Positions 1-7,476 of a stretch of DNA of 42,776 nt are shown here, in pieces. The notes under the pieces are model-generated. The model saw nothing but the letters and a program-made list of their open reading frames with translations, searched no databases and was not told the DNA's origin. Made by a program: the position numbers and the translations under genes. The stretch is from positions 1 to 42,776 of IMG/VR virus record IMGVR_UViG_3300025326_000005; one strand, written 5' to 3'. This stretch comes from a virus. The first letter of the stretch is position 1; each line of letters starts with the position of its first letter.

Positions 1-127
1 ATATAGATCATGCCGTGCGCGATTCACTTATTCATAAATATATTACATGGTCAGAACGACTTGACTATGAAATATATAAGTTAGCAGGCACATATATCAA
101 TGTCAATTCACCTAAACAAGTTTTCAT
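1..127. repeat. Terminal direct repeat, left copy (assembly overlap of a circular genome)
   Basis: Bases 1-127 are identical to 42650-42776 as far as I can read. The repeat lies inside the polymerase gene and the reading frame runs cleanly through it, so it is not a gene boundary. A length of 127 equals a common maximum assembly k-mer, which favours an assembler overlap over a true virion end repeat. The unique genome would be 42,649 bases. Confidence 0.95.
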
Positions 128-1391
128 ACTCTTGTATGAAACTCTTAAACTTCCGCAAAGATTTGGAACTGGTGAAGAACATATTACTGCATTGATAAAT
201 AGCTCTAAGGTTAAAGATGAACATAAGGTTCTTTTAGAAAAAATACTTGAGAAACGTCGAGTCGATAAATCTATTGGAACATACTTATTAGCACTACCTG
301 ATTTCGATGGCAAAATGAAAACGACATTCTTTCTATGCCTCGAAACAGGTAGAACTGCAACAAGTATGCAAGAAGAACCTATTAGACCTTCTATTTCGAT
401 TACGGATTCTAATGGAAAGAAAAAGGAAAAAGCTATAGGAGCTTCTTTCCAAGTAATGACTAAACATGGAGATATAGGTCAGGATGTAAGATCAGTATAT
501 ATTCCAGAAAAAGAATTTATATTCTTATCAGCAGATAGCAGTCAAGCTGAAGCTAGAGTAACATCTCTACTATCTAATGATGAAAAAATGTTAAGCATGT
601 ATGATAATCATGATATACATGCTCTTACAGCATCATGGTTTTTTGGTGGAACTGAAGATGATTATTCTAAAAAGAAACTAGGATATGAAGTTCCTACTAG
701 ATTCATAGGTAAAACTTTACGACATGCTGGTGAACGTGGAGCTAAAGGTAAACGCGCGGCTATTGAAGTAAATACAAACGCGCGGAAGTATAAGATTGAT
801 ATAAAGATTACTGATACTCAAGCGGATGCTGCATTAAATATATTTCATAGAATGTGTCCTAACATTCAAGCAGTATATTTCAAAGAAGTTATTGAATGTA
901 TTAAGACAACACGAATGTTAACTGCTCCATTACCATATGGAATAGATGCTCCATGTGGGGGTAAAAGAATATTCTATGAACGCTGGGGAGATGAATTATT
1001 TAGAGAAGCATTTAGTTATTTACCGCAACGCGCAGTTACAGATAATACTAAAGCTGCAATGCTAAGAATTAAAAAGATCATGCCTGACATAAGAATTATT
1101 ATGGAAGCTCACGATTCAATTTTATTTATGATTCGAGAAGATGAACTTGAAGATCGTGCTGTAATAGTCAAACAAGAAATGGAAAGATCATTAGACTTTA
1201 GTTCATGTAGTTTACCAAGACACAACTTAACTATTCCATGTGAATTAGAGACAGGATATAATTACATGGAATTAAAGAAATTTAAGTTTGCACATGACTA
1301 TCCACTACTATCAGGAATACCTGAAGCAATAATGGATGTTCCATTTAAGTTTAAAGGAGTTACTAGAACAGACAACTGGATAGTTTCATAA
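1..1391 (+). CDS. polA: UDG-exonuclease-DNA polymerase A fusion, C-terminal part (polymerase domain)
   Basis: This is the 3' part of a gene that starts at 41491; joined across the circle it encodes 849 residues. The part here is the family A polymerase domain, which copies the phage genome. Motif A is ADSSQAEAR (catalytic Asp near residue 565 of the full protein). Motif B starts at R620 and K624, with His at 628 where E. coli Pol I has Phe762 and Arg at 632 where it has Tyr766. Motif C is HDS (757-759) instead of the usual HDE. TGRTATS matches the conserved TGR motif. The gene is followed nine bases later by a small gene with an SSB-like tail. The apparent GTG start at base 15 is only where the linear window cuts the frame. 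The family is secure; the biochemical effect of the altered motifs is not known. Confidence 0.93.
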   Translation, partial: IDHAVRDSLIHKYITWSERLDYEIYKLAGTYINVNSPKQVFILLYETLKLPQRFGTGEEHITALINSSKVKDEHKVLLEKILEKRRVDKSIGTYLLALPDFDGKMKTTFFLCLETGRTATSMQEEPIRPSISITDSNGKKKEKAIGASFQVMTKHGDIGQDVRSVYIPEKEFIFLSADSSQAEARVTSLLSNDEKMLSMYDNHDIHALTASWFFGGTEDDYSKKKLGYEVPTRFIGKTLRHAGERGAKGKRAAIEVNTNARKYKIDIKITDTQADAALNIFHRMCPNIQAVYFKEVIECIKTTRMLTAPLPYGIDAPCGGKRIFYERWGDELFREAFSYLPQRAVTDNTKAAMLRIKKIMPDIRIIMEAHDSILFMIREDELEDRAVIVKQEMERSLDFSSCSLPRHNLTIPCELETGYNYMELKKFKFAHDYPLLSGIPEAIMDVPFKFKGVTRTDNWIVS

Positions 1392-1399
1392 GGAGTTGT

Positions 1400-1609
1400 A
1401 TGAAAAGATATGAACTGACATTAGTTACTAGAGATGATAATAATCCAGAAGGAAATTGGACTGCATCAAAAATAGATAAGATTCTAGCAGATGAATTAGT
1501 TGAATTAATTGCACAGTTTGTTTTGCTTATAGCTAATATACGTATTAATGAAAAAGGATCTCATACAGATAATAAAATGGAGATACTTGATGATGACATA
1601 CCTTTCTGA
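1400..1609 (+). CDS. Small acidic protein with SSB-like C-terminal tail
   Basis: The product has 69 residues and I recognise no domain. Its last residues, LDDDIPF, closely match the C-terminal tip of bacterial SSB (DDDIPF), the peptide by which SSB recruits PriA, RecO, RecQ, exonuclease I and other partners. No OB fold is visible, so this is probably not an SSB itself. It starts nine bases after the polymerase stop, preceded by AAGGAG. A reasonable inference is a factor that uses the SSB tail to recruit or block host replication proteins. The tail is seen directly; the role is inferred. Confidence 0.8.
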   Translation: MKRYELTLVTRDDNNPEGNWTASKIDKILADELVELIAQFVLLIANIRINEKGSHTDNKMEILDDDIPF

Positions 1610-1706
1610 AGTATGCTCTAAATGCGGACTAGATAGTATGAATTGTAGGTGTGAAAATTTTCATCCTAATAAGATTGTAATTAATTTGTCTTTAGAAGAA
1701 TGCTGA
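1590..1706 (+). CDS. Tiny zinc-ribbon-like protein
   Basis: A 38-codon frame (37 residues if ATG 1593 is used) that overlaps the end of the preceding gene by 20 bases. It carries CSKC followed by CRC, four cysteines spaced for one zinc ion. A GGAG lies about seven bases before the start. It ends with a short hydrophobic stretch and a terminal Cys. The overlap, ribosome site and cysteines make it a plausible coupled gene, but it is short and its function is unknown. Confidence 0.55.
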   Translation: MMTYLSEVCSKCGLDSMNCRCENFHPNKIVINLSLEEC

Positions 1707-1712
1707 GTATTA

Positions 1713-1811
1713 ATGAAGTTCTTGAAGCATGAATATATTCCTTATACTAATGAAGCATTGAGTGAACTTATTAACAAAATTTACGATTTCATAGACAATC
1801 ATGAAAAGTGA
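1713..1811 (+). CDS. Possible very small protein, unknown
   Basis: A 32-residue frame that fills the gap before the methyltransferase gene and overlaps its ATG by 11 bases. The product is charged and could form a helix, with no recognisable motif. Only a weak AGAAG lies upstream. Tight packing on both sides is the main argument for it. It may simply be leader sequence. Confidence 0.35.
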   Translation: MKFLKHEYIPYTNEALSELINKIYDFIDNHEK

Positions 1812-2229
1812 TGAAAGAGAAACATCTAATAAACTCTTTGAAGAATTACATAAAGAATTTAACTTTGAAATAGATTTAGCGGCATCAGATAAATTACATA
1901 AACTTCCATTATATTATACTAAATATAATTCTGCTTTTAATTATCCTTGGGATAAAAGAAGTTTCCTAAATCCCCCTTACAGTAATCTATATAAATGGGT
2001 TGAATACGCTGATAAACAATTTGGATTAATAGTCATGATTTTACCATGTGATACTAGCACAGCATGGTTTCATGATTTTATATGGAATGATAAGATTCAT
2101 AGGACTAGATCAGGTTGGCAAATAAGATTGCCTCGCGGTCGGTTTACTTTTGGTAGTTATACTAATACACCTAAATTTGCCACGATAATTGCTGTTCATA
2201 ATTATCAATTCAGTTACTCGGCGTATTAA
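1801..2229 (+). CDS. Phage DNA N6-adenine methyltransferase (Dam-like)
   Basis: The 142-residue product resembles the phage Dam family (PF05869): an opening EIDLAAS segment, the catalytic NPPY motif at residues 57-60, then VMILPCDTSTAWF and a GRFTF segment near the end, in the family order. NPPY is the amino-methyltransferase signature that positions the target adenine. Such enzymes commonly protect phage DNA from restriction or mark it for replication timing. The protein is short for a methyltransferase but normal for this family. No strong ribosome site precedes the ATG; translation may be coupled to the small frame upstream. Confidence 0.88.
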   Translation: MKSDERETSNKLFEELHKEFNFEIDLAASDKLHKLPLYYTKYNSAFNYPWDKRSFLNPPYSNLYKWVEYADKQFGLIVMILPCDTSTAWFHDFIWNDKIHRTRSGWQIRLPRGRFTFGSYTNTPKFATIIAVHNYQFSYSAY

Positions 2230-2231
2230 AA

Positions 2232-3446
2232 ATGAGTTGGCTGACTAACCTTATAGAACAGCATAAAGAATTAGAAAGTCCACAATCATTTTGGTTATGG
2301 TCAGGATTATGTACTATCTCGGCTGTCGTTAAGGATAACATTTGGATTGATCGTGGTGGAGCATATAAACTCTATCCAAATATATACGTCATGCTACATG
2401 CAGATAGCGGATTAAAAAAAGGTAAACCTGTAAGTCTAGCTAAGGAACTAGTTAAACGTGTTAATAATACACGAATCATTAGTGGCCGTTCTAGTATACA
2501 AGGCATACTAAAAAAACTTGGAACAGCCTATACAGTTCCCGGTGGTAAAGTAGTTAATAGATCAGTTGGTTTTATTGTAGCAAGTGAATTTTCTTCAAGT
2601 CTAGTTAGTGACCCTGCTGCAATGACTATATTAACTGACTTATATGATAGACAATGGAATGAAGGTGAATGGGAATCATTATTAAAAATGGAAACTTTTG
2701 AATTGAAAGATCCTACTATCTCCATGCTAGTAGCTACGAATGAAGCTCATTTTGAAGATTTCATAGCTAGAAAAGATATACATGGTGGATTTATAGGAAG
2801 GATGTTCGTAATTGCTGAAAGCGAAGTTGAGCAATTAAATCCTTTAATTCGACGAATGAAGATAGTTCCTGACATAGAAAAATTAGCTGTTTATCTTAAA
2901 GAAGTAGCAAAACTTCAGGGACCATTTGAAGATTTAGAAGGAACTTCAGCAGGTAAATTATATGAAGATTGGTATATGCATTTTTACGGAATGGTTAAAG
3001 ATCAGAAGATAAAAGATGCAACTGGCACAATTCAAAGATTTGGTGACTCAGTATTAAAAGTAGCTATATTACTTGCACTAGCTGATGAACCGAAATTAGT
3101 CATACGCGAATCGAATATGAGCATGGCAATTCAAATTTGTGAGAAACTAATTTCAGGAGTTAGAAAAACAACATTAGGTAAGGTTAAGAAAGATGACATG
3201 AATACGAATCGTAAGACTATTCTAATAAATGAATTAATGAACCGCGCCGGTCATTCTATATCTAGATTACAATTAAATAAACAATATTGGATGCATGGTA
3301 ATACTAATGAATGGGACGATTGTATTGCTTCAATAGAAACGGCAGGAATGATTATAATAGAATCTATAGGCAATCAAGTAATTATTAGAATGCCAGATAC
3401 ACAATATCAAGAAATGAAAGAATATCTGGAGGGAAAGAATAAATGA
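2232..3446 (+). CDS. DUF3987-like P-loop protein, probable replicative helicase
   Basis: The 404-residue product resembles the DUF3987 family of phage and plasmid replication proteins. The N-terminal half has a Walker A-like segment, HADSGLKKGKP (residues 56-66), with Lys/Gly order unlike a textbook P-loop, and a hydrophobic strand ending in ASEF as a Walker B candidate. The C-terminal region (about 325-400) looks like a winged-helix DNA-binding segment. It begins two bases after the methyltransferase stop and overlaps the next gene by four bases. No other replicative helicase is evident near the polymerase, so this is the best candidate. Confidence is high for the family and moderate for helicase function. 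Confidence 0.72.
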   Translation: MSWLTNLIEQHKELESPQSFWLWSGLCTISAVVKDNIWIDRGGAYKLYPNIYVMLHADSGLKKGKPVSLAKELVKRVNNTRIISGRSSIQGILKKLGTAYTVPGGKVVNRSVGFIVASEFSSSLVSDPAAMTILTDLYDRQWNEGEWESLLKMETFELKDPTISMLVATNEAHFEDFIARKDIHGGFIGRMFVIAESEVEQLNPLIRRMKIVPDIEKLAVYLKEVAKLQGPFEDLEGTSAGKLYEDWYMHFYGMVKDQKIKDATGTIQRFGDSVLKVAILLALADEPKLVIRESNMSMAIQICEKLISGVRKTTLGKVKKDDMNTNRKTILINELMNRAGHSISRLQLNKQYWMHGNTNEWDDCIASIETAGMIIIESIGNQVIIRMPDTQYQEMKEYLEGKNK

Positions 3447-3775
3447 ATTATCAAATTACTTTTGATCCCGATGGTGGAGATATGGGTCGCGCGAGTCTCA
3501 CACATATTAATCCATTTGAATTTCAAATGATTCTTCCTCACATTGCTCATATATTAGAATGTTTATATTTATCTAACTTATTTCCATTATCATTCAAATA
3601 TGCTTTTGAATTTTCAGCTCATTATAATAATGAAATACTTCTTATAATGAATACAATTAAATTACCACCACATGTTAAATTTTATGAATGTGATGGAAGA
3701 AAAATATTTGAAATGCGCGGCGCATCAGGAGGTCTAGTATCTAGTTATATTTGTTATTTAATTACAGGAGAATAA
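3443..3775 (+). CDS. Hypothetical protein
   Basis: A 110-residue product starting in an ATGA overlap with the helicase-like gene, so the two are probably translationally coupled. No known domain is recognised. It has several hydrophobic stretches in the middle (about residues 30-70) but no convincing membrane helix. The C-terminal segment DGRKIFEMRGASGG resembles DGRKIFEIRDSSGG in the major capsid protein (17215-18468), which is curious but may be chance or a shared beta-hairpin. Confidence 0.75.
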   Translation: MNYQITFDPDGGDMGRASLTHINPFEFQMILPHIAHILECLYLSNLFPLSFKYAFEFSAHYNNEILLIMNTIKLPPHVKFYECDGRKIFEMRGASGGLVSSYICYLITGE

Positions 3776-3777
3776 AT

Positions 3778-4206
3778 ATGATAGACTATCTAGAATTAGT
3801 CGAAGATTTCCATAAGAAATATAATCATTATCTAGGTGATTTACATATGTTAACTCCTAATGAAACAATTGACTTAAGAAAAAAACTAATAGAAGAAGAA
3901 ACTATAGAATTCATTAATGCTTCTCTGAAAATGACTTTTCTTGGATTTGAGAGACTATCCAAGAAAACCGAATATTCAATACATATGACTGAAATCGCAG
4001 ATGCTCTCGCGGATCTGTTATATGTAGTATTTGGAGCCGCACTTGCATATGGTATTCCAATAGAAGAAGTATTCAAAGAAGTGCATCGTTCTAATATGAC
4101 TAAGAGTATGCTTAAAGATGAGAAATCAATTAAAGGAAAGACAATTAAGGGCGAAGATTATGATCCACCTAGAATTAAAGAAATAATAGAGAGGCATATG
4201 AAATGA
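3778..4206 (+). CDS. MazG-like NTP pyrophosphohydrolase
   Basis: A 142-residue all-alpha protein. EEETIEF near residue 40 and ALADLLYVVFGAALAYGIP near residues 80-100 give the E-x-x-E and D motifs of the MazG/phosphoribosyl-ATP pyrophosphohydrolase superfamily, which coordinate magnesium and hydrolyse NTPs to NMP and pyrophosphate. In phages these enzymes are thought to tune nucleotide or alarmone pools or remove modified dNTPs. I chose ATG 3778, not the upstream in-frame TTG at 3751, because AGGAG sits eight bases before it. It lies in the replication module between a hypothetical gene and a short coupled gene. Confidence 0.85.
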   Translation: MIDYLELVEDFHKKYNHYLGDLHMLTPNETIDLRKKLIEEETIEFINASLKMTFLGFERLSKKTEYSIHMTEIADALADLLYVVFGAALAYGIPIEEVFKEVHRSNMTKSMLKDEKSIKGKTIKGEDYDPPRIKEIIERHMK

Positions 4207-4367
4207 ATCATATTGAAATTAATAATTATTTAACTCGCTTAAAGCATAAAAGATATTACACCGGCACTCTTTCTATAGTAGAACCTGATTGGATGACTGA
4301 TATTAAAGCTCTTATTAAAATTATTGAACAATTATTAAAAGATATTAATATAGCAACTGGAGCATAA
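4203..4367 (+). CDS. Small hypothetical protein
   Basis: A 54-residue frame starting in an ATGA overlap with the pyrophosphohydrolase stop and ending one base before the next ATG. The C-terminal half is predicted helical and leucine/isoleucine-rich. No motif is recognised. Tight coupling on both sides supports a real gene. Confidence 0.6.
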   Translation: MNHIEINNYLTRLKHKRYYTGTLSIVEPDWMTDIKALIKIIEQLLKDINIATGA

Positions 4368-4368
4368 T

Positions 4369-4629
4369 ATGACAAGACAACAACTTATTGAAATAAATTT
4401 TGAGTTTCTTCGTAAATATAGTTGGTCAACTCCTGACATACAAAAACGCATAAGTAATTTTTTCTCTTGGTTTGATAAAGAAGAAAAGCAGGAAGAAAAT
4501 TTTGCTACACTGATAATAATTATTAGCTTTCTTTGTGCGACTATTCCAGGTCTGAAAGATCATATAGAATATCATACAAAAACACTTTTGGAGACAATAA
4601 ATGATAAAGATAAATCAGAAAAACAATAA
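4369..4629 (+). CDS. Small hypothetical protein
   Basis: An 86-residue product with no recognised domain. The N-terminal half is polar and aromatic; residues 46-60 are strongly hydrophobic (LIIIISFLCATIPG), which could be a buried helix or a single membrane segment. The tail is highly charged. Its 3' end overlaps the next gene by 29 bases in another frame. Confidence 0.6.
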   Translation: MTRQQLIEINFEFLRKYSWSTPDIQKRISNFFSWFDKEEKQEENFATLIIIISFLCATIPGLKDHIEYHTKTLLETINDKDKSEKQ

Positions 4630-4792
4630 CTTTTCCTGTCCTTTTTGTGGATTATCTAGTAGAGGAATTTTATCAGTGTTTTCTATACCAGTGCATATAT
4701 GCAAAGACGTTCCTAATCCTCCCGGTATATTTATAATTGGTAAAGATTTAGATTTCATTATTGCTCATTTTGAGAGAAAAGGCAACGAATGA
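4601..4792 (+). CDS. Small zinc-finger-like protein
   Basis: A 63-residue product with CPFC near residue 13 and a further Cys at about 34, which is only part of a classical zinc ribbon. GGAG lies eight bases upstream of the ATG. It overlaps both neighbours and ends in the ATGA that starts the M15-like gene. The pattern resembles short phage proteins with degenerate ribbons; no function can be assigned. Confidence 0.6.
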   Translation: MIKINQKNNNFSCPFCGLSSRGILSVFSIPVHICKDVPNPPGIFIIGKDLDFIIAHFERKGNE

Positions 4793-5097
4793 AAATTACT
4801 ATAAAAACTGGAGTTGAACCTCCAATTTTAATTATACTAGCCGCTTTTACTAATTCTGTTTCTAAATTAGATTTAAGCTTAGTTAATGTAACATCAGGAA
4901 TAGATGGAAAACATAAGAGTAAAAGTAAACATTATCAATTATGTGCGCTTGATTTCTCTAGTAAAATATATTTAAAAGATAAATTAGATGATTTAATAGA
5001 TGATCTTAAATCACGACTAGGACCAGACTACGATGTAATATTAGAAGATTTTAATGGCCCGAATGAACATATCCATGTGGAGTTTGATCCAAAATGA
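4789..5097 (+). CDS. M15-like metallopeptidase, possible endolysin
   Basis: A 102-residue product with the zinc ligand pattern of the M15 D-Ala-D-Ala carboxypeptidase/L-Ala-D-Glu endopeptidase family: SKHYQLCALDF gives H48 and D55 in the H-x6-D spacing, and HIHVEF gives H94/H96. TSGIDGKH just before matches the family's usual lead-in. The family cleaves peptidoglycan stem peptides. There is no signal peptide or membrane anchor, as for holin-dependent endolysins. It is short and sits in the replication arm, not next to lysis genes, so a non-lytic role is possible. No other clear endolysin is seen in the genome. Confidence 0.72.
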   Translation: MKITIKTGVEPPILIILAAFTNSVSKLDLSLVNVTSGIDGKHKSKSKHYQLCALDFSSKIYLKDKLDDLIDDLKSRLGPDYDVILEDFNGPNEHIHVEFDPK

Positions 5098-5408
5098 TTA
5101 AATCGCGCATTCCTGAATTTACTGAAACATTGAGATTAATGCATGAAATTCATATTAAGAAAAATGCAGATTATACACCAGAAGATAATCCATTTTTCAA
5201 CTTTGATTTTACTAAAATGGTATTACATTTCTTTAAAGATGAAAGGGATATACCATTCATAGTTCCAATAGCAACTAAACTTGCGCGGCTGTCAGTTTTA
5301 CTAGAAAAGCAAACTAAGCCTAATAATGAATCAATTCAGGATTCATTAGTAGATATAGCCAATTATATTATATTATGGAAGTGTGATATTTCTAGGAGGA
5401 GAGTATGA
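5094..5408 (+). CDS. DUF1599-type nucleotide-modification-associated protein
   Basis: A 104-residue product with the DUF1599 pattern: KKNADYTPEDNPFFNF near residues 22-40, ATKLARLSVLL near 65 and DSLVDIANYIILWK near 85-98. This family is associated by gene context with phage nucleotide metabolism and modification but has no proven reaction that I know of. It is coupled to the M15-like gene by an ATGA overlap and to the next gene by another overlap. Confidence 0.8.
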   Translation: MIKSRIPEFTETLRLMHEIHIKKNADYTPEDNPFFNFDFTKMVLHFFKDERDIPFIVPIATKLARLSVLLEKQTKPNNESIQDSLVDIANYIILWKCDISRRRV

Positions 5409-5551
5409 CTTTCAAGCAGATTATATATCGGGGATTACTCGGAGCTATAGTATATTGGATAAATAAATACTGTTGGTATAAGTCTCTTAATTGTGCTGAT
5501 AAGTGGTTAGTGCATAATGGATATTTATTAGACTATAAACATTACTCCTGA
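5405..5551 (+). CDS. Small hypothetical protein at the convergent end of the plus arm
   Basis: A 48-residue frame with a strong ribosome site (AGGAGGA) four bases before its ATG, overlapping the DUF1599 gene by four bases. The product is basic and aromatic with a short hydrophobic stretch (residues 10-19). Its last ten bases overlap the end of the minus-strand gene at 5542-7476, so the two transcription arms meet tail to tail with no visible terminator between them. Confidence 0.65.
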   Translation: MTFKQIIYRGLLGAIVYWINKYCWYKSLNCADKWLVHNGYLLDYKHYS

Positions 5552-7476
5552 CCATAAGTTTGTATACCCATACCAAACGCGCTTGGCACAATTAAAGGAA
5601 GTAATTCAGGTTCTTCTTTTGCTAAATCAATAACATCTTGAATTATTATAGGAAGAACTCTATTTTTAATTTCTTCTGGAATAGATGATGGTTGACCTTG
5701 AAAATTTGTTCCTCTAAGCATTTCAATTGCAAATGTTAATACGGGATGTAATTTAGATTCACCAAATTTAGCAGCAACAGATAATCTAGTAGGTCTACCA
5801 AATTCACCAGCAGTTAGATCAGTAACATTACCACTAAGGGTAGAAGTAGATTGTCCAGATATTAATTTACTAGCAGCTACTATATACTGTTGAAAACCAC
5901 CATAAGGATCTATACGTGTATTACCAATTTGAATTTTACCAAAATCTGAAGATGTAGGATTCATGTCTACATCTCCACCAGCCATAGATCCTAATGTAGC
6001 TATTGTAGTTCCAGCACCAGCAACAGAGAATAATGCTTTTAATGCTTGTTTTCTAGTAAATGGATCTAATCTATAATAATAATTAGGATTAAGCATTTGC
6101 ACGCGCGATGCAATTAATCTAGGACTAAATAGAGTAGAATTCAATAATGGCGCGTGTCTCTCTAATTTACCAAGAGAACCACGACCAGTTGAATTATTTA
6201 CAAATTCAGCTAAATTTCGCGCAAGTGTTAAATCAGTTTTTGGATCTTTACCTATTGCAGTAGCATCCTTTACAAGTGAATTAAATGTATCAAATCTCAA
6301 TTTATTTAAGAATGCCACATATGCGCGATTCGATCTCCTAACACCCGGAATCTTTTCAGCCCATGTTGACATGAACTGTTCTTCACGATTAGATAAATTA
6401 GTGAGATCAGTTAATTGTAATTTATTATGAACCGCGAATCCAAAATCAGGACTTTGCTCTATAGCTTCTTGTGTAGCTCTAAATGCTTTTTCACTACCCC
6501 AAGATTTAAACATATCATCAAGACTAGTCCAGAATTGCTTACGATTAATCATAGGCAATCCCTGTCTTAATGGAGCAGAAAAATCCCAACTAGCCATTAA
6601 TGATCTAGGAAGATTAACAACTTCAGATACTAGAGTTTGTTTCCTATCTACTAACTTCATTTTATTTATTGCTTCATCAATAAGTTCATCTCCAAATACA
6701 CGGCGCATTATTTTCAATTCACTAGCTTGAGGAATATCTCCCTTTAATATTTTAGATAATCCTTGACCAGCATGAATTTTAGTAAACTGATCTCCAATAG
6801 GAGCTTTCCAAATCATACTAAATAATTCATCTACATCAGGTTGTTCTAATTGATTTCTTAAAGCAGGCATACCTAATTTAGTATGCTCTCCCTTTAATGC
6901 ACCTAAACGTGCGAATAGTCCTTCTTCACCAGGTATTTCTAATGCTGGCTGCATTCGTTGCATTTTAGATGCACGTTCAGCAGTATATAACTGTTCTTGA
7001 CTTTTCCTAAGTGGCTGAGCTTCAGTAATTGCAGTAACCAATTTATCAATCGCGCGTGGTTTTGCAGGACTAATTATTTCAGGAATCTCGCTAGAGACTT
7101 TAACTGTAGATGGTGAAGTTCTTGCTAATATATTAGGATTAGGAATTTCACCAGCAATTTGACTCATTTTACGTAATTGTCTGAATTTTGCAATCCCCCC
7201 AATTAAACCAGCAGTTTCACCAGCAATAGCTAATGGAGTAGTTAATTGCATTCCAAATGATTTAATTGCTGATCTTTTTGGATCTTTAATCCATTCTTCA
7301 GTAGTAGGTTCTTCTACCCCTGGAATAAATGATGTAGTTGCTGCTTTCAATAATTTACTTAATATACCTTTATTTTCAGGAACTTCTTCTATAACAGGTT
7401 CATCATCAAATTCTTCTATAGGTGAATCATATAACGGCTCATCATCATCAAATTCTTCAATAGGAACTTGAGCCAT
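5542..7476 (-). CDS. Large internal virion/ejection protein
   Basis: A 644-residue product, last gene of the virion arm. The N-terminus carries an imperfect acidic repeat (PIEEFDDDEP, then PIEEFDDEP). Residues about 40-130 are hydrophobic and helical, the middle is long and helical, and a glycine/alanine hydrophobic segment (about 478-500, FSVAGAGTTIATLGSMAGG) could cross a membrane. These are features of podovirus ejection proteins that leave the capsid with the DNA and form a conduit across the host envelope. It follows two other probable ejection proteins, as the core proteins do in many podoviruses. GGAGAAG precedes the ATG, which shares a base with the upstream stop. The assignment rests on position and composition. 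Confidence 0.65.
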   Translation of the reverse strand: MAQVPIEEFDDDEPLYDSPIEEFDDEPVIEEVPENKGILSKLLKAATTSFIPGVEEPTTEEWIKDPKRSAIKSFGMQLTTPLAIAGETAGLIGGIAKFRQLRKMSQIAGEIPNPNILARTSPSTVKVSSEIPEIISPAKPRAIDKLVTAITEAQPLRKSQEQLYTAERASKMQRMQPALEIPGEEGLFARLGALKGEHTKLGMPALRNQLEQPDVDELFSMIWKAPIGDQFTKIHAGQGLSKILKGDIPQASELKIMRRVFGDELIDEAINKMKLVDRKQTLVSEVVNLPRSLMASWDFSAPLRQGLPMINRKQFWTSLDDMFKSWGSEKAFRATQEAIEQSPDFGFAVHNKLQLTDLTNLSNREEQFMSTWAEKIPGVRRSNRAYVAFLNKLRFDTFNSLVKDATAIGKDPKTDLTLARNLAEFVNNSTGRGSLGKLERHAPLLNSTLFSPRLIASRVQMLNPNYYYRLDPFTRKQALKALFSVAGAGTTIATLGSMAGGDVDMNPTSSDFGKIQIGNTRIDPYGGFQQYIVAASKLISGQSTSTLSGNVTDLTAGEFGRPTRLSVAAKFGESKLHPVLTFAIEMLRGTNFQGQPSSIPEEIKNRVLPIIIQDVIDLAKEEPELLPLIVPSAFGMGIQTYGQE

